The notes beneath the pieces were generated by a model. The model was given only the letters and a program-made list of their open reading frames with translations. It did not search any database and was not told the origin of the DNA. Of a stretch of 36,775 nt of DNA, positions 9,406 through 16,965 are shown one piece after another. The translations under genes were made by a program, and so were the position numbers. This DNA is from Lachnospiraceae bacterium. GTDB taxonomy: Bacteria > Bacillota > Clostridia > Lachnospirales > Lachnospiraceae. The stretch spans positions 1 to 36,775 of the forward strand of contig JAFQLS010000047.1 in assembly GCA_017396555.1 (NCBI GenBank). The letters run 5' to 3'. How positions within the stretch are numbered: position 1 is the first letter of the stretch; every line of letters begins with the position of its first letter.

Positions 9406-10287
9406 ATGAAGAAGGACAACATAAGATTTATTATAGTGACAGGTATGTCAGGTGCAGGAAAAAGTTCTGCGCTTAATCATCTCGAGGATGTGGGTTTTTT
9501 CTGTGTAGATAACCTTCCGGTACAACTCGTAGAGAAGTTTGCAGACCTGTCATATGATATCAAGGATACCAAGACAGAACCAAGAAATGTAGCTGTTGGT
9601 GTAGATATCAGAAGTGGTGCTATGTTAGCAGAACTTAACCAAGTATTTCAAAATATGCGTGAAAAACATCAAAAATATGAAATATTGTTTCTTGATGCAT
9701 CGGATGAGGTTATTATAAAGAGATTTAAAGAGACACGTCGTACGCATCCGGCATCGGCTGTTCTTAGAGTGGATGAAGCTATAGCCGTAGAGAGAAAAGA
9801 AATGGAATTTTTACGCAGGCAGGCAGATTTTATAGTGGATACAAGTATGCTATTCACAAAAGACCTGAAACAGGAGTTGGATAGAATATTTGTAAAAGAT
9901 ATTAGAAGTAAAAATATGTTTATCAATATTATGTCGTTTGGGTTCAAGCATGGTATACCACTTGAGGCGGATTTGGTATTTGATGTCAGATTTATGCCAA
10001 ATCCATATTATGTTCCGGCGCTTAAGCCAAGAACAGGTAATGAGAAACCGGTAAGGGATTACGTTATGTCTTCGTCGGTTTCTACTGAATTTGTGGATAA
10101 GCTTGTAGATATGATGAAATATCTAATTCCTCATTATGTTGCAGAAGGTAGACCACAACTAGTCATAGCTATTGGATGTACAGGTGGTCAGCATCGCTCA
10201 GTTACGACAGCCAACTGTCTATATGAGGCGTTGGCCTCTGACGATGAATATGGTATTAAGATATATCATAGAGATATTGGAAAATAG
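9406..10287 (+). CDS. rapZ: RapZ/YvcJ family nucleotide-binding protein
   Basis: A P-loop protein of the YvcJ/RapZ family. E. coli RapZ is an adaptor guiding RNase E to the GlmZ sRNA; the Bacillus homologue YvcJ binds and hydrolyses GTP and affects competence. Visible motifs are Walker A GMSGAGKS (13-20), FFCVDNLP, DASDEVIIKRFKETRRTHP and the C-terminal IGCTGGQHRSV (phosphate or metabolite-binding end). The 293-aa length is standard. A ribosome binding site (GGAG) precedes ATG 9406. It lies 18 nt before whiA, as in the Bacillus yvcJ-yvcK-whiA-crh order, but with no yvcK between. Confidence 0.95.
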   Translation: MKKDNIRFIIVTGMSGAGKSSALNHLEDVGFFCVDNLPVQLVEKFADLSYDIKDTKTEPRNVAVGVDIRSGAMLAELNQVFQNMREKHQKYEILFLDASDEVIIKRFKETRRTHPASAVLRVDEAIAVERKEMEFLRRQADFIVDTSMLFTKDLKQELDRIFVKDIRSKNMFINIMSFGFKHGIPLEADLVFDVRFMPNPYYVPALKPRTGNEKPVRDYVMSSSVSTEFVDKLVDMMKYLIPHYVAEGRPQLVIAIGCTGGQHRSVTTANCLYEALASDDEYGIKIYHRDIGK

Positions 10288-10305
10288 TGAAGGGATGATG
10301 TAGCA

Positions 10306-11256
10306 ATGTCATTTTCAGTAGAAGTAAAAGATGAATTATCTGCTCAGATTAGTAGCGGAAGACATTGTAGAATAGCAGAAATAGCAGCAATAATAAGTAT
10401 GTGTGGAAGGGTTCAAATCTCGGCTTCGGATAAGTATATGCTTAAGATACATACGGAAAATGTTGCTGTTGCAAGAAAATACCATAACTTATTAAAGAAA
10501 ACATTTGGAATAACTCCGGATGTCTCTGTTAGACAGAATACATATTATACTGTATTGATTAAATGTCATGAAGATGCTGAAAAAATTTTCAAAGCCACAA
10601 AATTAATCGACCAATTTGGAGAAATCGGCGAGAATATGTCCTTGAAGGATAATATTATTATCATGAATGAGTGTTGTAAGAGGGCATTTATTAGAGGCGC
10701 ATTCCTTGCTACAGGCTCGATAAGTGATCCGGAAAAGTTTTATCATTGTGAAATTGTATGTTCTGACCCTCAAAAATCGACACAATTATGCAAAATTATA
10801 CAAAATTTTGGAATTGATGCGAAAGTTGTTGAAAGAAAGAGACATTATGTGGTATATATTAAAGATGGGTCTGGAATTGTGGATTTACTAAATGTTATGG
10901 AAGCACATGTGGCGCTTATGAATTTTGAAAATGTTAGAATTATGAAAGAAATGCGTAACAGTGTTAACCGTAAGGTGAATTGTGAAACAGCGAACTTGAA
11001 TAAGACTGTATCGGCAGCAGTGAAGCAGATTGAGGACATTAAGTATATTAGAGATACAGTTGGATTTTCATATCTTTCAGAGGCCTTAGAAGCAATGGCT
11101 ATTGTCAGGTTAGAAAATCCGGAAGCATCTCTTAAGGAATTGGGAGATTTACTTACACCAGCTGTTGGAAAATCAGGCGTGAATCACAGACTTAGAAAAA
11201 TATGCGAGATTGCAGAGGATTTAAGGAATAACAAGGAGGACAGTTATGGTAACTAG
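10306..11256 (+). CDS. whiA: DNA-binding protein WhiA
   Basis: The conserved Gram-positive DNA-binding protein WhiA, linked to cell division and chromosome segregation in Firmicutes and sporulation control in Actinobacteria. The N-terminal half has the LAGLIDADG homing-endonuclease-like fold (AFIRGAFLATGSISDPEKFYHCEI) without the nuclease acidic residues. The C-terminal helix-turn-helix is in the stretch LKELGDLLTPAVGKSGVNHR followed by LRKICEIAEDLR. At 316 aa it is full length. ATG 10306 follows AAGGGATG-type Shine-Dalgarno sequence. It overlaps the next gene by 11 nt, so the HPr-like protein is translationally coupled to it. Confidence 0.95.
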   Translation: MSFSVEVKDELSAQISSGRHCRIAEIAAIISMCGRVQISASDKYMLKIHTENVAVARKYHNLLKKTFGITPDVSVRQNTYYTVLIKCHEDAEKIFKATKLIDQFGEIGENMSLKDNIIIMNECCKRAFIRGAFLATGSISDPEKFYHCEIVCSDPQKSTQLCKIIQNFGIDAKVVERKRHYVVYIKDGSGIVDLLNVMEAHVALMNFENVRIMKEMRNSVNRKVNCETANLNKTVSAAVKQIEDIKYIRDTVGFSYLSEALEAMAIVRLENPEASLKELGDLLTPAVGKSGVNHRLRKICEIAEDLRNNKEDSYGN

Positions 11257-11506
11257 AAACATGACTATTGGAATTCAGACAGGCTTAGAGGCTAGACCGG
11301 TTGCAGTATTAGTTCAGGTAGCAAGCCAGTTTGACAGCTCTATTTATATAGAGAGTGGTAACAAAAGAGTAAATGCTAAGAGTATCATGGGAATGATGAC
11401 ATTAGGTTTAGTATCAGGAGAGGCAGTAATGGTTTCGGCTGATGGACAGGATGAAGAGGCTGCAATTGACAGCATTGAGAAGTTCTTAAGTACAGCAGAA
11501 CAATAA
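11246..11506 (+). CDS. HPr-like protein lacking His15 (Crh-like)
   Basis: An 86-aa HPr-fold protein. Classical HPr carries phosphate on His15 in the motif GLHARP; here the motif is GLEARP with Glu at 15, so it cannot accept phosphate from enzyme I. The Ser46 region (NAKSIMGMM, S46) is intact, so HprK could still phosphorylate it. This is the combination that defines Bacillus Crh, which has Gln15 and acts as a CcpA corepressor and metabolic regulator rather than a PTS carrier. The gene order rapZ-whiA-crh matches Bacillus, and hprK lies upstream in the same run. Strong AAGGAGG precedes ATG 11246. The alternative is an ordinary PTS HPr, which the Glu15 argues against; a separate true HPr probably exists elsewhere. 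Confidence 0.9.
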   Translation: MVTRNMTIGIQTGLEARPVAVLVQVASQFDSSIYIESGNKRVNAKSIMGMMTLGLVSGEAVMVSADGQDEEAAIDSIEKFLSTAEQ

Positions 11507-11528
11507 ATAAATTATATACTTACAAAGT

Positions 11529-11565
11529 AAATGACCGTCATATGTAAATATGGCGGTCATTTTTT
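11529..11565 (+). terminator. Rho-independent terminator of the hprK-crh cluster
   Basis: AAATGACCGTCATAT pairs with ATATGGCGGTCATTT around a 4-nt loop (GTAA) and is followed by a T-run. It lies about 22 nt after the HPr-like stop codon. Apart from one G-T pair the 15-bp stem is perfect. Confidence 0.9.
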
Positions 11566-11723
11566 GAAAGGAGGTATACAAAATTAAGCCTGTCTTGTAG
11601 CTCGGAGTTGTTAAATAACTTAATAGTATCTTTATATTCTTCCAAATCCTTTTGATAGTCAAAGTTTACATGAAGGTTTTTGTCATCCTTGCAGGATTTT
11701 GTCCGTTTTTTGTATATATTTAA
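11538..11723 (-). pseudogene. Possible reverse-strand gene remnant
   Basis: About 61 codons stay open on the reverse strand with coding-like composition (for example NLHVNFDYQKDLEEYKDTIK, then LFNNSELQDRLNF), but there is no start codon with a ribosome binding site. The stop falls inside the hairpin at 11529-11565. It may be the tail of a decayed gene. I recognise no family, and in DNA this AT-rich a chance frame is possible. An orphan AAAGGAGGT on the + strand (11567-11575) has no usable start behind it, also consistent with deletion scars here. Confidence 0.2.
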
Positions 11724-11757
11724 TTATAATTGAGAAATATCTAAAATCAATACTCCA

Positions 11758-11820
11758 AGCCCCAACGGCGCTTTTCAGAGCCCCAACGACGAATTTTAGA
11801 GCACCAAATACATTTTTATG
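11758..11820. repeat. Three degenerate 21-nt tandem units
   Basis: Units begin at 11758, 11779 and 11800, each exactly 21 nt. Units 1 and 2 start AGCCCCAACG and end TTTTCAG or TTTTAG; unit 3 (AGCACCAAATAC) is more diverged. They lie in the 410-bp gene-poor gap between the HPr-like gene and the DUF3592 pair, about 100 nt upstream of the latter. No function is visible. Confidence 0.55.
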
Positions 11821-11916
11821 TCATAAATAATGGAAAACATTTAAAAATGTGTTAAAATTATAATAAATCATAAAATGAATAGTAGAATAAGTAGATAAAT
11901 ATAAGGAGGTTCAATT

Positions 11917-12654
11917 GTGGGAAAAGCATATGATAACATTGTTACGGCAACAGTTGTTAGTTGTGATATTTCTGAAACAAAGATACGAGGTATGAGCTTT
12001 GAGTGTTATGAGATAGGGTTGGAATTTTCAACACCAAATGGAATTGTACATAAAAGTCTGAAAAGGGGAACACCTATGGATATAGGAAGTGCTATTCAAG
12101 TATATTATAATCCAAAAGACGATACAATAGAAATGCCAGAGAACATTAAAAATAAAACCAATATACCTTCTAGGGCTATAAAAGTAATAGTTGCTATTTT
12201 TATTTCTGCATTTCTGGTAATTTTCTTTTACAAGGCATTTGAGTATAATGATAAGGCTGCGGCACATCTGCTTGCTATATGTATGTGCATGGTATTTGTT
12301 TTTATTGGTTTTTATGTCATTGTTTGTAGATATAAGAAAAGAAGAGTGCTTTTAGAATGCGATATTGTACCGGGAAGTGTTGTGAGTTATACAGTTCGAA
12401 ACAAAAGAGGTATATTTCCTACTTATGAATCGATATATGAATATCAGTATAAAGGAGAGGCGCATAAGGTAGGGGCCATAAGCAGTGGTATTCGAAAAGA
12501 ACCATTAGGAAATCAGGTTAATATAGCTGTTAATCGAGAAACACATGAAGCATTTTGTGTAGAAGAATCGAGAAAATATTTTATTATGGGAGCAATTTTT
12601 GCTATTGCAGGATTACTTTTAACAGGAGGTTGTATATGGAGTTATTTTTGTTAG
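11917..12654 (+). CDS. DUF3592-like membrane protein, first of a paralogous pair
   Basis: A 245-aa protein with a GTG start at 11917 preceded by AGGAGG. An N-terminal soluble beta-rich domain (about 1-80: ATVVSCDISETKIRGMSFEC, then YEIGLEFSTPNG and IQVYYNPKDD) has the look of DUF3592. It is followed by two membrane helices (about 90-108 and 115-138), a second beta-rich domain (about 145-215) and a last helix (about 222-242). The protein thus has a repeat of soluble domain plus membrane segment. It shares this architecture and many residues with the next gene, which it overlaps by 19 nt. DUF3592 proteins have no well-defined function. Position before a sensor cyclase suggests a joint membrane role, which is inference. 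Confidence 0.75.
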   Translation: MGKAYDNIVTATVVSCDISETKIRGMSFECYEIGLEFSTPNGIVHKSLKRGTPMDIGSAIQVYYNPKDDTIEMPENIKNKTNIPSRAIKVIVAIFISAFLVIFFYKAFEYNDKAAAHLLAICMCMVFVFIGFYVIVCRYKKRRVLLECDIVPGSVVSYTVRNKRGIFPTYESIYEYQYKGEAHKVGAISSGIRKEPLGNQVNIAVNRETHEAFCVEESRKYFIMGAIFAIAGLLLTGGCIWSYFC

Positions 12655-13496
12655 AAAATGGACAGTATTTACTTTTTGGAATTTTAGGTTTAGGATTTTT
12701 AATTGCAGGAATTATAACTGGTAAGATGGATAAGGGAGTAAAAAAGAATAAGGTTTATAATGCAGAGATTCTGGCTTGTGATATTGTAGAATATTACCTG
12801 GCAGGAATGCCTGTGCAGGGATTTGAGATAACATTTGGAATACAGACTAATGAGGGAACTACTACAAAGAGGTTAACAAGAAGAGAACCTCTGGATGTTG
12901 GAGAAACAATAGAAGTATATTATGATTCGGCAAAGGGTATCGTTAAACCTGTTGATGAGGTGGAAACAGTTGAAGGTGTTTATCCTACAGCATTATGTGT
13001 ACTTGGTGTAATATTTTTACTTGTTATGTGTGCATTAGCAATCTTTATTAATGTTAATATGGGTGAAGAAGTATTCCCATTTGTGTTTGGATTTGCAGCT
13101 TGTGGATTGTTTTTATATATAGGATTATATTTAGCTATACTTAGACCGCATAAGCTTAATAAGGAACTTATTAATTGTGAACTTGTAGAAGGTGAAATTA
13201 TAGATGTTATAAAAACCGGTTATGGAAATTTTGATAGCGGTAGCAGATCAAGGAATAGGAATATGTATTCTTGTGTATATGGCTATCAATACGGTGGAAA
13301 GCAAAGAACTATTAAATCCTCAAAATCAAGTAATACATATGGACCTTCCATGATAGGAAAAAAGGTTACTATAGTCATTAATCATAAATCTGGTTCCATT
13401 TATTGTGCGGAAGATGAGAAAAATCTTGGAATGGGAATTGGTTTTATGCTATTCGGTTTGATTGGAATAGCTATACTTACATATGTTGTGTTTTAA
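12636..13496 (+). CDS. DUF3592-like membrane protein, second of the pair
   Basis: A 286-aa paralogue of the preceding gene. The start is ATG 12636, with AGGAGG at about 12624-12629; an upstream in-frame Met at 12555 lies inside the previous gene and is unlikely. The order is a membrane helix (about 9-27), a beta-rich domain (KVYNAEILACDIVEYYLAG ... GFEITFGIQTNEG ... IEVYYDSAKG), two helices (about 113-135 and 143-162), a second beta-rich domain with a Ser/Arg-rich loop (SGSRSRNRN), and a terminal helix (about 265-285). Compared with the first gene it has an extra N-terminal helix. Twenty bases separate it from the cyclase gene, so one transcript is likely. Confidence 0.75.
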   Translation: MELFLLENGQYLLFGILGLGFLIAGIITGKMDKGVKKNKVYNAEILACDIVEYYLAGMPVQGFEITFGIQTNEGTTTKRLTRREPLDVGETIEVYYDSAKGIVKPVDEVETVEGVYPTALCVLGVIFLLVMCALAIFINVNMGEEVFPFVFGFAACGLFLYIGLYLAILRPHKLNKELINCELVEGEIIDVIKTGYGNFDSGSRSRNRNMYSCVYGYQYGGKQRTIKSSKSSNTYGPSMIGKKVTIVINHKSGSIYCAEDEKNLGMGIGFMLFGLIGIAILTYVVF

Positions 13497-13516
13497 ACTA
13501 GAAAAGGAAGTGGACT

Positions 13517-16267
13517 ATGAAAGCTTTATTAAAATTTATAAGAAAGCCATTAGTTGTTATTATAACTTTAGTGATAGGAATTATGTGCTTTTTAATAAGT
13601 GCATTAATTCCTGAGTATTCTTATAAGCAGGAAAATGGAAAAGTTAAGCTGGAGAGTGCGGATAATTTTTGTACTTCAAAGGACAATTGGAAATGTATTG
13701 TAGATGATAAAAAGAATATTTACTGTATTGATGAGGAAGACAAGCTGGTATATGCAATTCAGTCTGGTGAATTATCACATGAAAATGCTGAAATATTAGA
13801 TGTTACATTTGCACAGGATAACACATTGTATTGTCATATTGCTGTTTTTAATGAAGATGCATATCTTACGGATATGGAAGCTGTTGTTATGATTGATGCA
13901 GAAGGAAATGTTGTAAGGGATGTTATATACTATGACTATACTAAGAGCGATAATCCACCAAGTCATTTAGTTAGAATACAGGGCTTGCATTTCTATGAAG
14001 GCAATCTGGTATATTTATATAATGAAGAAACAGGAAATAGAATTATTAAGATTAATCCTGATAATAGTAAGCAAAGCGACGATGTATTTATTGAAAATGA
14101 AGGCTTTGCAAGAATAACAAAATGTCATGGTACGCAGGATGGAAGATTTCTTGTGCTTAAAAATAATGGTGAGATTGGATTTATTTCATATGACGGAAAA
14201 TATGAAATGTTATACAAGGCTACATATGATGCAAAAAAAGACGAGGGTATATATCCACATGATGTGTTTATGGTTGCGGACAAGCTTTATATGCTTGCGG
14301 GTCAGAAGGAATTGGTTCTATATGAATGGGTTGAAAATGACTGGAATAATTCTCTTGAATTAGCAAAAAAATCTGATTTATACAGTTTTGGAATTGGAGA
14401 ATTCGCAGGAAAAATCGCTGTTAATATGGATGAAAATATATATTTGGCAGATGTTGAAAAGGAAGAGTATTCGATAAAATGTGAACTGCCATTTAATGTG
14501 GTTATATGTGATTGGATAAAAGATAACCTTCAAATATCGGGGATAATTTTGTTGATTATAGGTATCGTAATCGGTATAGGAAATATTATGAAATGGCGTT
14601 TGTCGTTGTTATCAAAGCAAATGTTTTCAACCCTGCCAATGGTAGGTGTTATGCTTATGGTAGTAATTACAATTATGTTTACAAGCATGAGTGACCTTAG
14701 TAGAGAGGATATTATTAAGGAAACTATAGCCATAAATGAAATTGCTGCGGCTATGTTTACAGGTGAAGAGCTTGCAGATATATCAAACTATGATAGTGTT
14801 GATAATGGAAAAATTAACGAACTTAATGAAAGACTTCGTAATTTTGTAAATGGAAATAAAAACGCATGGAGCCGTAACTACAGTATGTCAATATTTGTTA
14901 GAACAACCGGTGAGAATTTTGTGTGTGTTGCTATGAGCGATGCTTCTAATCTTTTCATGGCTAATGAATTTTCAACAGATGTTCCGATTAGTGAGGCTTT
15001 TTATGAAGGTTCTAATACATTTCCGATAGGCATAAGCTACGGAGAAAATCAGAAGAATCTTCATTTGGTATTGATAACTCCGATTTATATGGAGGATGGA
15101 AGCTATGATGCAGTTATGCTGTTAAATGCTTCGCAGGACAGACTTACAAGCGAACTTAAAGCGGCAGGATTAAGCTTGTTTATAAATATTTTGTTATGGG
15201 GTTCATTGTTAATCCTTGTAATCTCACTTGTGGCAGCTAAAAATGCAGCATCCTTAAGGAGAGCTAAGGATGTTGTTGCACAGATTGCAGGCGGTGATTT
15301 CTCGGTAAGAATTGAAAAATATACTAAGGATGAGGTGGGTCAGATATGTGTAGGCGTTAATGATATGGCGGGTCATCTGGAAGCATATTTTGAAGAAAGA
15401 ATTAGAAACGAGAGATTCTACTACAAGTTTGTACCTGAGAAATTCAGAGAATTGTTACATAAGGAAAAGTTTACAGATTTGGCTCTTGGTGATGCACAAA
15501 GTGTGGATTTAACTATATTATTCTGTGATATTAGAGCATTTTCAATGAATTCTGAAATGATGACTGCAAAGGAGAACTTTGATTTTGTAAATAAGATTTA
15601 TGGCAAGGCAGGTCCAATTGTAAGAAAATATAATGGCTTTATTGATAAATATATTGGAGATGCTGTTATGGCATTGTTTGAGTCAGCTGATGATGCTGTA
15701 AATGCAGGAATGGAATTATATCAGGCAATTACTCGTAATACAAATTCAGAGGAAGAATTTGGTATTTCTTCAGTAAAGATTGGTGTTGGTATTCATTCCG
15801 GAATGGCAAGAATTGGTATAGTAGGCGAGGAAGAAAGAATGTCAGGAACAGTTATTGCCAATACTGTAAATATTAGTTCACGTATAGAATCACTTACAAA
15901 ACGATATGGTGCAGGAATGCTTGTTACCAAGGAAACTATGGATAGAATGAAGAATCCGGAAGCACTGTCAACAAGATACCTTGGTATGGTACAGGTTGCG
16001 GGAGTTAATGAGGTGGAAGGACTGTATGAGGTTATTGACTGTCTTGAAGCTGACGAACGCGAAAGGAAAGAGGGTACTAAGCTTGAATTTAGAGAAGCTG
16101 TAAGATTGTATCATACAGGTGAGCTTGATAAGTCTTTGGATATGTTTAATAAATTGAAGGAAATTGATTCAGAAGATAAGGCAGTAGAGTTATACGCAGA
16201 GTATGTAGATGATAAGATTGCCAGAGGTGAAGTAGAACATAATATCTTTAGGTTCAAGAGGAAATAA
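13517..16267 (+). CDS. Membrane-bound class III adenylate cyclase with extracytoplasmic sensor and HAMP
   Basis: A 916-aa receptor-like cyclase. TM1 is at about 11-31, followed by a ~300-residue outer domain with repeated short beta motifs (NIYCIDEEDKLVYAI, NRIIKIN, NIYLADVEKEEYSI) that looks propeller-like. TM2 is at about 340-357 and TM3 at about 372-390. A second outer region (391-550) resembles a Cache-type domain, then come TM4 (about 551-574), HAMP (575-627) and the catalytic domain (about 664-840). Catalytic features are metal ligands D671 (FCDIRAF) and D715 (YIGDAVMA), and transition-state N785 and R789 (NTVNISSR). K711 and T783 at the purine-specifying positions favour ATP. A TPR-like helical tail follows (855-900). 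GGAAG precedes ATG 13517. It probably makes cAMP in response to an outside or wall signal; the product is inferred. Confidence 0.88.
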   Translation: MKALLKFIRKPLVVIITLVIGIMCFLISALIPEYSYKQENGKVKLESADNFCTSKDNWKCIVDDKKNIYCIDEEDKLVYAIQSGELSHENAEILDVTFAQDNTLYCHIAVFNEDAYLTDMEAVVMIDAEGNVVRDVIYYDYTKSDNPPSHLVRIQGLHFYEGNLVYLYNEETGNRIIKINPDNSKQSDDVFIENEGFARITKCHGTQDGRFLVLKNNGEIGFISYDGKYEMLYKATYDAKKDEGIYPHDVFMVADKLYMLAGQKELVLYEWVENDWNNSLELAKKSDLYSFGIGEFAGKIAVNMDENIYLADVEKEEYSIKCELPFNVVICDWIKDNLQISGIILLIIGIVIGIGNIMKWRLSLLSKQMFSTLPMVGVMLMVVITIMFTSMSDLSREDIIKETIAINEIAAAMFTGEELADISNYDSVDNGKINELNERLRNFVNGNKNAWSRNYSMSIFVRTTGENFVCVAMSDASNLFMANEFSTDVPISEAFYEGSNTFPIGISYGENQKNLHLVLITPIYMEDGSYDAVMLLNASQDRLTSELKAAGLSLFINILLWGSLLILVISLVAAKNAASLRRAKDVVAQIAGGDFSVRIEKYTKDEVGQICVGVNDMAGHLEAYFEERIRNERFYYKFVPEKFRELLHKEKFTDLALGDAQSVDLTILFCDIRAFSMNSEMMTAKENFDFVNKIYGKAGPIVRKYNGFIDKYIGDAVMALFESADDAVNAGMELYQAITRNTNSEEEFGISSVKIGVGIHSGMARIGIVGEEERMSGTVIANTVNISSRIESLTKRYGAGMLVTKETMDRMKNPEALSTRYLGMVQVAGVNEVEGLYEVIDCLEADERERKEGTKLEFREAVRLYHTGELDKSLDMFNKLKEIDSEDKAVELYAEYVDDKIARGEVEHNIFRFKRK

Positions 16268-16339
16268 TACAAAAAATATAAAAACTTGCAAAATAATATA
16301 AAATATGTTAATATAAAAATAAAGAGAAGGTGTATTATT

Positions 16340-16870
16340 TTGCAAGGTAAAATAATTAAATTATTGGATAATAAAAAAATAGTTGTTATTGATAAAGTTA
16401 TATTTCAAGGTAGACAACATATAGATTGGGATAATGTAGAATTATTTATAAAACAATATGTTGGTATGGTTGTAAATATAGCGGAGACAGGAGATAAAAT
16501 TCATATTGGCAAAGATTTTCCTGATGAATATGCTAATTCGAATTATTCAATGGGATTAAGAGGTACGGTTGCAAAAGCAAAAGCTAATGCAGCACAGTCT
16601 ATATGTAAAATGATAGAAATAGCTTCAAATAAGCGATATAGGGAAAATTTAAAAATAAAACATATTAAAAATGCTGAATATGGATGGTATAGGTATGATA
16701 CGAGATTTGCAATGCCAGTGTATGATGATAAAGGTAAATTTGAAAGGTATAATTCGTTTCGAGCAGAATTATTAATAAGACATGCATCGGATTGTAAATT
16801 GTATTTATATGATGTTGTAAATATAAAAAAAGAAACGGGTACCCCGCATAAGCAATTGCCGTACGGTTAA
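16340..16870 (+). CDS. Standalone protein resembling a phage/conjugative-element nuclease-like domain
   Basis: A 176-aa protein from TTG 16340, which has GAGAAGG nine bases upstream; an in-frame TTG at 16286 has no ribosome binding site. The conserved-looking core is IDWDNVELFIKQYVG, TGDKIHIGKDFPDEYANS, KAKANAAQSICKMIEIAS, GWYRYDTRFAMPVYD, RYNSFRAELLIRHASDCKLY and LYDVVNIKKETGTP. I recall similar stretches in standalone Clostridia proteins and at the C-terminus of phage or conjugative-element proteins placed in the BECR RNase-like group, but cannot confirm it. No signal peptide or membrane segment is visible. Rare TTG start, low GC and gap on both sides (72 and 95 nt) fit an accessory insertion. 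No adjacent immunity-like gene is evident. Confidence 0.6.
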   Translation: MQGKIIKLLDNKKIVVIDKVIFQGRQHIDWDNVELFIKQYVGMVVNIAETGDKIHIGKDFPDEYANSNYSMGLRGTVAKAKANAAQSICKMIEIASNKRYRENLKIKHIKNAEYGWYRYDTRFAMPVYDDKGKFERYNSFRAELLIRHASDCKLYLYDVVNIKKETGTPHKQLPYG

Positions 16871-16965
16871 AAACTCGCTTCTTTGTAATTTAGATTATAT
16901 ATAGTATATAATTGTTTGTCAAGTTTAAAATAATGGCGGTTGTTTAATAGGAAAGAAGGTGCCTA

